From assembly GCA_020283715.1 (NCBI GenBank), contig JAIQCW010000234.1, positions 1-64,000 of the forward strand: 64,000 nt of DNA, in the 5' to 3' direction. Source of the stretch: Cytauxzoon felis (lineage: Eukaryota; Apicomplexa; Aconoidasida; Piroplasmida; Theileriidae). The translations under genes and the position numbers were made by a program. Below, piece after piece: positions 57,236 through 64,000 of the stretch (its first letter is position 1; every line of letters starts with the position of its first letter). The notes beneath the pieces were generated by a model that saw only the letters and a program-made list of their open reading frames with translations, was not told the DNA's origin and made no database searches.

Positions 57236-57802
57236 TTAAAGAGAGATACTTGGACGTTTAGTAATAAAAAGTTTGCGGTTACGCCTAGCTGTATGTGACG
57301 ATGGCCTAATAATTGGAAATTTAAGTTTACCACCATGGAAGTGTAATGCTTTTGGCTTTCTACAATCTTCATCTTTAATTTGTGATACCCTTATAATTTG
57401 TATACAACTAGATCTTGCTCTATGTGTACCTGCCATATCACCATACATTTGTGAAACAGCACCAGTCTTTGTTAAGTCCCTATACTCTTTGTACATATTA
57501 TGAGTACCAGTCCTCGAATCATATCTTAATAATATACCAAAATTTTTTACAACACCTGGTTTAGGCTCATTTAATTTATTACATGCCAATATTTCACCGC
57601 CAGTACGCTTAGCTTTATTTAATCTTTTCATAAAATACCAAAATCTACTCTTAGCTAATACAGAATTTTTTGCAAATATACTCATTCTATATATATGTGG
57701 GTTCGGATTCTTTTTTGTAGGTGCCGCTCTACCAATTATATGATAATGAGTTAAATTCTGTGCCAATGATGGCTTTATTGATGAAGTAGTCCTCTTCGTC
57801 AT
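57236..57802 (-). CDS. RPL18A: 60S ribosomal protein L18a (eL20)
   Basis: 188 residues, single exon, near the family's usual 175-180. Landmarks: [82 protein letters not shown] and the basic end ([15 protein letters not shown]). Structural protein of the large cytosolic ribosomal subunit. Same strand as RPL18, with a spacer of about 430 bases. ATG at 57802. Confidence 0.95.
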   Translation of the reverse strand: MTKRTTSSIKPSLAQNLTHYHIIGRAAPTKKNPNPHIYRMSIFAKNSVLAKSRFWYFMKRLNKAKRTGGEILACNKLNEPKPGVVKNFGILLRYDSRTGTHNMYKEYRDLTKTGAVSQMYGDMAGTHRARSSCIQIIRVSQIKDEDCRKPKALHFHGGKLKFPIIRPSSHTARRNRKLFITKRPSISL

Positions 57803-58463
57803 GTTAACAAACTATATTTTTAATATTATTTTATTTTAAATCAAAATTATAATCCTATACAACAGGTATTATAGAAAATAAAGTCTATGAGATCATTCAA
57901 CCTTCCAACACTACAACATTCCCCATCCTATATACATAAACCATATAACTCGAGATACCTTAATTATCCTTATCATTTCTTTATCTAATCATTTTGATAA
58001 AGTTGACTTTATTTATTTAAACTTTGTAAACTCTTCTTCATTAACTTTTAAAAATTCCAAATTTCCAAATTTCCAAATTTTGAAGGCATACAGCCGTCCT
58101 CTATATATATAATCAAATTTTCAAGTAATTAGTTTATATTATATGTTTATTTGACTATTTCACATAAATTTATATTTGGCTCCATAAAATTATAAAGAAT
58201 TTTACAATTTTATATACTTTTATACGATCCAACAAATTTACACGAGCTTATAACCTCCTGTCGTTGTTATTAATCCATGAATATCATATAAATTACTTTA
58301 TTAATTGTATTTTAGATTTTACGCAACCTTTATTGTCATCCATATGTCGATGATATTATAGACACTACACCCCCATGGTATTAGTAGGTGGTCTACGTTT
58401 AATAATTACAATTTATCTTCGGGTATTGTATTAAGTGGTTGATTTTATTATTTAAATGTGAAG
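57803..58463. other. Divergent promoter region, 660 bases
   Basis: Separates RPL18A (minus) from the ATP synthase c gene (plus), two strongly expressed housekeeping genes. AT-rich with short direct repeats of TTCCAAATT near 58058-58080. No palindromic repeat and no gene seen. Confidence 0.5.
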
Positions 58464-58952
58464 ATGGCACCTGTACAACGTTTTTTTAGGACAGGAGTAT
58501 CAAAATTTATGGAGAATAGTAGATTAATGAATAATATTTCATTGATTCCATCCATATCAAATGAGAGAACTTATATGACAAGTGCGGGAAATAATGGTAG
58601 AAATAATAATAAATTATTAATTTCATCAAATTTTCATGGCGTAAGTTATTATTTTTTATAATGTCTAATATTAATTATTTAGGGTTCTATGAATACATTA
58701 TCACCATACGCTAACAAATTTGGTGTAAGATATGATGGTGGTATTGCTACATTAGGTGCAGCTGTTGCATTAATGTCTGTAGGTGGTGTCGCTCAAGGTA
58801 TTGGTAACCTTTTTGCAGCTCTAGTATCTGGTACAGCCAGGAATCCATCTATTAAAGAAGATCTATTCACATATACCCTTATTGGTATGGGTTTCCTCGA
58901 ATTTCTAGGAATTATCTGTGTACTTATGAGTGCAATTATGCTCTACTCATAA
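58464..58952 (+). CDS. Mitochondrial ATP synthase F0 subunit c
   Basis: Exons 58464-58640 and 58683-58952 (42-base intron GTAAGT...TTTAG) give 148 residues. The N-terminal 75 residues are a basic, Ser/Asn-rich mitochondrial leader (MAPVQRFFRTGVSKFM). The mature part has the two hydrophobic helices of subunit c with the Gly-rich helix 1 (GAAVALMSVGGVAQGIGNLF), the polar loop ARNPSIKEDL, and helix 2 with its proton-binding acidic residue (GMGFLEFLGIICVLMSAIM). It forms the rotating proton ring of the inner mitochondrial membrane. An open frame 6 bases upstream starts with GTG, so ATG at 58464 is preferred. Confidence 0.93.
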
Positions 58953-59496
58953 ATATAAATATAATTTATATAATTGATATACATATACTGTAGATAATCA
59001 TTATATATGATAGAGCTCGTAACTGGGGTGTTCCACTTCCACAATGAGGTTACAACCTTAACTCTACTTCCATCTTCGCCACGATCTCTGGGAGTGGCTC
59101 TACTCTTTAGAGATAGGTAATTGTAAGAGCTGTCTGCAAGACCAACAGTGGAGGCGAGTGGAACAGTATTTGTAACCTCAGGTAGAGATCTGTCTGCAAT
59201 GAGAATGGAAGGTGTAATGGTAGTAGAAAAAGATATTGGGTGATATATACGAGTTCAATATCAATTGGTGATTGATAGGAATTAAATTTTATTATATGGA
59301 TCAATTTGAAAAGAATGAATTAGTTCCTACTATAAATTAATTTTTACTAGTAAATAATACTTGATTAATGATTAGTAAGAATAAATAGATTATATTCCTT
59401 GTAGATTTCTTTACACATTAATTGATCGATGGGGACATGAGTGTGTATGAACTATGGTCATTTATTCATATTATTATTGATGATTAATTTCATATA
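58953..59496. other. Intergenic region, 540 bases
   Basis: Between tandem plus-strand genes. One reversed repeat at 59032-59203; the remainder AT-rich, probable promoter of the GINS-like gene. Confidence 0.5.
59032..59203 (-). repeat. Palindromic repeat, left half, intergenic
   Basis: Reversed L-core, pin B and pin A with brackets; the R-core half is lacking. Confidence 0.85.
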
Positions 59497-60123
59497 ATGG
59501 ATCATCAGCATGTTACAAATGGTACTTACTATAGTATAGATGTATTAACTGATATATTTAAGAATGAAGATGTATCTCTTAATATTCAATCATATCCAGA
59601 AGAGGTATCTAGACGTGTAATGGAAGAAATCGAATCATTATTGGATAATTTTATAATAAATTCTAAAAAATATGCAAATGCTAAAATATTTGATGAAAAT
59701 GATCGCAATAAATTATTTAAATTTAAATTATTAATGGATTATTATGCTATAACATATATACAAGCTTCTAAAAATTTCCATATTTATAGAGCATCTAGAT
59801 GGAATCTTGTAGAAGAATTAGCTACCGTTTATAATGGATATTATGATTTTATACCTTTAAATGTTATTAATAATTTATCCGATATGGAAGCTACACATCT
59901 TAGAGATCGTTGTCAAGAGATACGTTCATCACTAACTGTCATTAATACAGGAAAATTCAGTCTAATCGCAATATTAGAAGATATTGTAACTGATGATATC
60001 ACTGAACCTAATAGTCGTGTCTCAAGATTTTATCAAAGAGGAAGTAAATTAACTGTACCTTCACATATGATTGAACTACTTCGACCTTCAAATTGGATCA
60101 AAATCATACAGATTGATTTATAA
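59497..60123 (+). CDS. GINS complex subunit, probably Psf1-like
   Basis: 208 residues, single exon. Helical N-terminal region (VSRRVMEEIESLLDNFI), then KFKLLMDYYAITYIQASKNFHIY and SRWNLVEEL, NNLSDMEATHLRDRCQEI, which matches the spacing of the Psf1 A-domain (Arg-Trp after the second helix, then LS-x-x-E). The end (YQRGSKLTVPSHMIELLRPSNWIKII) fits the short Psf1 B-domain. GINS joins Cdc45 and Mcm2-7 in the replicative helicase. The assignment is by pattern only; another GINS subunit is possible. Confidence 0.5.
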   Translation: MDHQHVTNGTYYSIDVLTDIFKNEDVSLNIQSYPEEVSRRVMEEIESLLDNFIINSKKYANAKIFDENDRNKLFKFKLLMDYYAITYIQASKNFHIYRASRWNLVEELATVYNGYYDFIPLNVINNLSDMEATHLRDRCQEIRSSLTVINTGKFSLIAILEDIVTDDITEPNSRVSRFYQRGSKLTVPSHMIELLRPSNWIKIIQIDL

Positions 60124-60764
60124 AATGTAAAATTTTCTATAATTGTACATTATAACCTACAAACCAATACTCATAAATACAGTCATTTTCTACCCGAAAT
60201 AATCTTTAATAATGTAAAATATTATACTAATTTATACTACATATACCTCTTCTCCACCCAAGATCAATCCTACTCTTCATTACACTCGCCTCCTCCTGAG
60301 GTCCTGGCGTCAGCTCTACACTCGAGGTCCAATGCTACACTTCTCGACCATCTACCTGAGGTTATAACCTCTGTTCCCACTCGCCGTGGTGGCCTTCCTT
60401 ATTTACCTCCCCTCGGATTCCCGTAGATCATCCTCGGTATAATGTCTACCCGGAAGAATGTGATGAAGTATTGACTAAACCTCAAGTGGAAGTGGAGCCC
60501 GTAGCTGATCTACGGGAAGCGGAGGGACAACTAAATAGAAAAGCTGACGGCAGGACTGACCTCAAGAGGAGAGCTCCATGCAATGGGAAAGATGGATCTC
60601 AGGTGGTTGACATTAGTTAGACGAGGTATGATTAAAAAAGGTATACTTTAATCGAAGTTGGATATAATGGATTTAATATATTGGGAATGAACAATAATAA
60701 TATAAGAATTTAATATATTTCCTTCAAATAAAAGACATTAAAATACAATTACAAGATGAATAAT
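60124..60764. other. Intergenic region between convergent genes
   Basis: About 640 bases, more than half of it a mosaic repeat (60253-60606). No gene seen. Confidence 0.55.
60253..60606 (+). repeat. Palindromic repeat, rearranged mosaic, intergenic
   Basis: Several brackets, pin A, a reversed degraded R-core (GATTCCCGTAGATCATC), CTACCCGGAAGAATGTG cargo, then a normal right half with the CTCCATGCAATGGGAAAG side module. No L-core. Confidence 0.75.
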
Positions 60765-61295
60765 TTATGATATAACCACACTTTCTGTTTTCTCTTTCTC
60801 TTTCTCTTTTTCCTTTTCCTTTTCAATGACCTTCTTTCTATTAGCAAGCAAATTGCTTGTAATTAATGTAGCGCATCCAGAAAGTGATAATGTAGTATGA
60901 ACCCATTTGATAGTAACGAAGTGTGATATAATAATAATTGTAACAGCAACAGTTCCCATTATTGTTAATTTAATATCACCAACTTCTCTATGATTCATGA
61001 TAACACATAATGAACCAAGAGGTATAACAAGTGCTAATTCCAACTATATTAATAATAATGAATAAATTATATATATTATTATAAACATACGATATGCACT
61101 ACATATTCAACCCTTTCAAAATCATTAAAAACGTTCAAAAATCCTGTTATAGCAATAATAGCTGGTAAAAAAACACAGTCTATTAAGCATAAGAAACTAG
61201 CGTAATTAGCTATGAAAGGGCCAACAGATTTAATCCATCTAATAATAATATATTATTCATTTATATAATTAAATAAAAACTAACTTATAACCCAT
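60765..61295 (-). CDS. Four-pass membrane protein with Lys/Glu tail
   Basis: Three exons (61295-61285, 61238-61091, 61043-60765) join in phase to 145 residues. Four hydrophobic helices (YASFLCLIDCVFLPAIIAI, LELALVIPLGSLCVIM, LTIMGTVAVTIIIISHFV, TLSLSGCATLITSNLL) are followed by a tail of repeated KE dipeptides (KKVIEKEKEKEKEKEKTES) encoded by a CTTTCT-type microsatellite. The first exon is only 11 bases. Charged links are short. Probably an endomembrane or mitochondrial protein; no family recognised. Confidence 0.6.
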
Positions 61296-62103
61296 TTTAG
61301 TACAAATTCAATATCAAATGTATTATACCATCAAGTGTCAAATATAACAAAGAATGGTTCTTTACAAATGAATAATTCGTAACGAGTAAAGGTAAATTTT
61401 AGAAAAAAAAATTCTTTTAATTTTTATCAAATTAATTTCGATAAAAATTATATTAACCAAATTAAAATAATAATTTATATCATGTTACCATCGTAATGGA
61501 AAAATCGTCAGCATGATACCAACATGTAAAGAAGATGTGTCACCGAAGATATATACACCTTCAATCCTATTCGTCATTTATATAATAAAAATTGCTTATA
61601 TTCTCTACATTTTATCGCGCAGACACCTCTCATATAGTACATATCAGCAATTTTATAGATCAATTTGTGGGAACTGCATGAAAACAAAAAGGAAGAGCAT
61701 TCATCAATAGGATGATAAATATGAATTTCTATAGTATTTATAACGTCTTTATTGGTATTTTAATCCGTAATTTACATGATAAATCTAGTTATGGAGTATA
61801 AGTGTGTTCGATAATTAATTTATATTATGTATTCATATAATCTCATTTGCTGTAATTCTAATGATTAAGTTCATTAAATGTCTCCTGTAAACTCTAATGG
61901 GCCAGAAGCGTCAGATAATCGTGCTTCTTCAATTAATAGATTCCGTGGGGTCTCGATGTATTTCTTAATGTAATTAACGTGATAAATACAAGGTAAAATC
62001 GTGTTGAAATTAATTATAATTTGTTACACGTATTATATTATATCGCTTAATTTAATAAATACGACATTTTCGTGCTTTGTTATTTTAAAACTCTGTAGAT
62101 AAA
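61296..62103. other. Divergent promoter region, 800 bases
   Basis: Between the four-pass membrane-protein gene and the nucleolin-like gene. Contains one doubtful small gene (61513-61710). No palindromic repeat. Confidence 0.45.
61513..61710 (+). CDS. Possible small membrane protein, 65 residues
   Basis: ATG frame with a signal-anchor-like helix (ILFVIYIIKIAYILYIL) and a basic Cys-containing tail (SICGNCMKTKRKSIHQ). No relatives recognised and no flanking splice signals that extend it. Could be chance in AT-rich DNA. Confidence 0.25.
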   Translation: MIPTCKEDVSPKIYTPSILFVIYIIKIAYILYILSRRHLSYSTYQQFYRSICGNCMKTKRKSIHQ

Positions 62104-64000
62104 ATGGCTAAAAAGCAATCTAATGATGCTGAAAATGGTAAGTATATTCTCCAATTTTTTTACAGTTAATGATGATTTTAATATTTGCTACTTCTGATTC
62201 CCATGAAGATTCTCTTTAAATTCACCTGAAACTGTCATTTAAAAAATAATTAATATTTTTTTTACATATAGAAGCATCCGCCATATACACTGATTCAAGT
62301 GATGAAGAAAGTGATGAAGAATTTGAAAATGTAGTTGAAAAGGCTACCACCACTATACAGGAAAGTATGAAGGGGAAAAAGAAGACCGAACGCAAAACAA
62401 AGGGTAAAAAGGCTTCAGAAGAAGTAGAAGTGGAATCTGAACCTGTAACACAAAAGACTAAAAAGGGTGCTAAGAAGGCAGCAGCTAAAAAAGCACCTGC
62501 TCCTAAAAAAGCAAAGAAAGATGTTGTAGTTGAAGAACCTAAACCTTTACCTGTCGAAACACCCGAACCTAAGGTTTCCTCATCAGACTCGGATTCTGAT
62601 TCAGATTCTGATTCATCCGATTCTAGTGATACCATAATCAACGCCCCTTTAAAGCCACCGACATCATTAGAAGATGATGATGAGGAGGAGGAATTGAAAG
62701 AAGAGGAAGAGGAGGAAGAAAAAGAAGAAGTCAAAGTAGAAGAAGAACTACAAGAAGAAAATTTACAATTACAAAATCAGACATCTTCAGAACAAGGTAT
62801 GTGTTTTATTTTTAATAATAGTGGTCAAAATGCATATGATTTAAAAAAAAATCTCCTATTTAACATGAGGAAACATTAGAGTGAAGCTATGAGCATTATT
62901 GACTGTAAATTAATATTTCATTCATGGGTTGTTTTACCCTTTTTTTCTACACTAGTCTTCACCTGAACTCTAATCCTACTCCACTTCCACTCACCATACC
63001 ACCTTCCTTTCCACTAGGCGTGGAGCCTTCTCTATTTAGTTGTCCCTCCGCTTCCCTGAGATCAGCTACGGGCATTCCACTTGAGGTTACATCCTCACTA
63101 CCTTCACTTCTGCCACGATCTCTGGGAGTGGCTATACTCTTTAGAGATAGGTAATTGAAGGAGCTGTCTGCAGGACGAATAGAGGTGGATTGGACCTCAA
63201 GTGGAGAAGTGTTGGATTGGACTTATGGTTTATAATTTACTGGTTGAAATATCATTTTTTGTATTTCTGGTGATTATTTAAATTTTACAATATTATATAT
63301 TAATTATTTTAGCTTTTGAGCGTGGTCAGGGTAATGAGATATATTGTGGTGGTTTGCCGTTGGATGTGACAGAGGATCAATTGCGTGAATTATTTGAGAG
63401 TGACTGTGGTCCTATAATACGTATAAATTTGTTGCATAGGAAGGGGATAGCATTTATAGCCTTTAAGGATAATGAATGTGCTAATAAGGCAGTAGAATTA
63501 AATGAGACACCATATATGGGTAAAACATTGAGTATAAATATAACAACTGATCGTAAAAAGAATAAAAAGAGTGCAAAATCTTCTAAGAGGAGAAAGAAAT
63601 TTAATTTATCTGAAATACCACCAAGTAACGAAGTTTGTATTAGAAATATAAGTTTTCAATCAACTGAGGATGGTATGCGTGAATTATTTAGTGAATGTGG
63701 TGTTGTTACAAGATGTTATATACCAAAATTTAGAGATTCTGGTAAAAGTATGGGTAGATGTTTTATAGCATTTAATTCTGTTGATGCAGCTACTAGAGCT
63801 GTAGCATATAATAATACAGATATAGATGGACGAACTGTAAGAATAGAATATGCTTTACCTAGAGGTAGTAATCCTAATTCAAGATCTAATTTTAAAGGTC
63901 GTTCTGCATCTGGTCGTAGAGGTGGTGCTATGGTTAGAAGTAAAAATAATTTTAATAATAATGATAATAATAATTTACAAAAAAGAGAACATGATGATCA
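62104..64000 (+). CDS. Nucleolin/Gar2/Nsr1-like RNA-binding protein, 3' partial
   Basis: Exons 62104-62137, 62272-62796 and 63313 to the window edge join in phase. The N-terminus alternates Lys-rich and acidic Ser-rich tracts (KKGAKKAAAKKAPAPKK, SSSDSDSDSDSDSSDSSD, EEEEEKEEVKVEEE), like nucleolin. Two RRM domains follow: RNP2 IYCGGL with RNP1-like GIAFIAF, and VCIRNISF with GRCFIAF. An Arg/Gly/Ser-rich start of a tail (SNFKGRSASGRRGG) comes next, then an Asn run. Such proteins act in pre-rRNA processing in the nucleolus. The second intron (62797-63312) holds an antisense repeat. Confidence 0.85.
62959..63205 (-). repeat. Palindromic repeat, full unit, in intron of nucleolin-like gene
   Basis: Antisense to its host, with pin A CCACTAGGCGTGG next to a reversed R-core. 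Ends in two brackets. Confidence 0.9.

Noticed and set aside
61878..61973. Short ATG frame of 31 codons upstream of the nucleolin-like gene.
   Set aside because: Too short and no in-phase splice partner found; at most an upstream open frame in a leader.
1..63205. Repeat copies as a CRISPR array or as a transposon carrying its own enzyme.
   Set aside because: Copies are dispersed, in both orientations, with no regular spacers, and no transposase, recombinase or reverse transcriptase frame occurs in the window.

Overview
The window is nuclear DNA of an apicomplexan parasite of the piroplasm group (Theileria, Babesia or Cytauxzoon type). The evidence is very AT-rich DNA, densely packed genes with short GT..AG introns (often 40-60 bases), secreted FAINT (DUF529)-like proteins, a bacterial-type RNA polymerase alpha subunit encoded in the nucleus (an apicoplast hallmark), and otherwise ordinary eukaryotic housekeeping genes. 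The FAINT-like gene at 7250-8104 resembles the Theileria equi-type family, but I cannot name the species. I see no rRNA, tRNA, CRISPR or transposase gene.

Layout. 1-7214: 3' part of an ATR-like checkpoint kinase. 7250-9240: two FAINT-like genes. 10075-11304: SNIP1-type FHA protein. 11450-12226: B-box coiled-coil protein. 12454-14613: large membrane protein. 15295-16106: FUN14 mitochondrial protein. 16292-18734: VHS/GAT sorting protein. 19185-23681: an unrecognised gene, probably split by an intron that holds broken membrane-protein gene copies. 24011-25666: secreted FAINT-like protein. 27007-28588: RNA polymerase alpha. 29054-29531: small unknown protein. 30541-31806: CCCH zinc-finger protein. 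32067-46265: one giant VPS13 lipid-transfer protein gene. 46831-49242: secreted FAINT-like protein. 50021-62103: CTU1, Rab6, a membrane protein, ribosomal proteins L18 and L18a, ATP synthase subunit c, a GINS (Psf1-like) subunit and small membrane proteins. 62104-end: a nucleolin-like RNA-binding protein. The genes share no single pathway; this is a housekeeping region with scattered exported-protein genes.

The striking feature is a dispersed, GC-richer, palindromic repeat present in at least 43 copies or fragments, about 11 kb or one sixth of the window. It lies between genes, inside nearly every long intron, and inside protein-coding exons. I use these names. 'Bracket' is ACCTCAAGTGGA or its reverse complement TCCACTTGAGGT. 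'Pin A' is CCACTAGGCGTGG or CCACTCGCCGTGG. 'Pin B' is CTGCCGTCAG or CTTGCAGACAG. 'L-core' runs from ATCTCTAAAGAGT to CACTCCCGGAGATCGTG. 'R-core' is GCTGATCTCAGGGAAGC or GCGATCTACGGGAGCTGG. A full unit reads bracket - pin A - pin B - L-core - optional cargo - bracket - R-core - reversed pins - bracket, so the two halves are imperfect reverse complements. Plus orientation means L-core reads on the given strand.

Inside exons all 19 copies lie in the sense orientation and are read in the same frame, giving the protein signature SLKSRATPGDRG then [18 protein letters not shown]. In the 12 best-supported introns carrying a copy, orientation is even (6 sense, 6 antisense). This resembles the in-frame Rickettsia palindromic elements, but in a eukaryotic nuclear genome. 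Several large genes also show one-base frame breaks at runs of A, which look more like base-calling errors than gene death.
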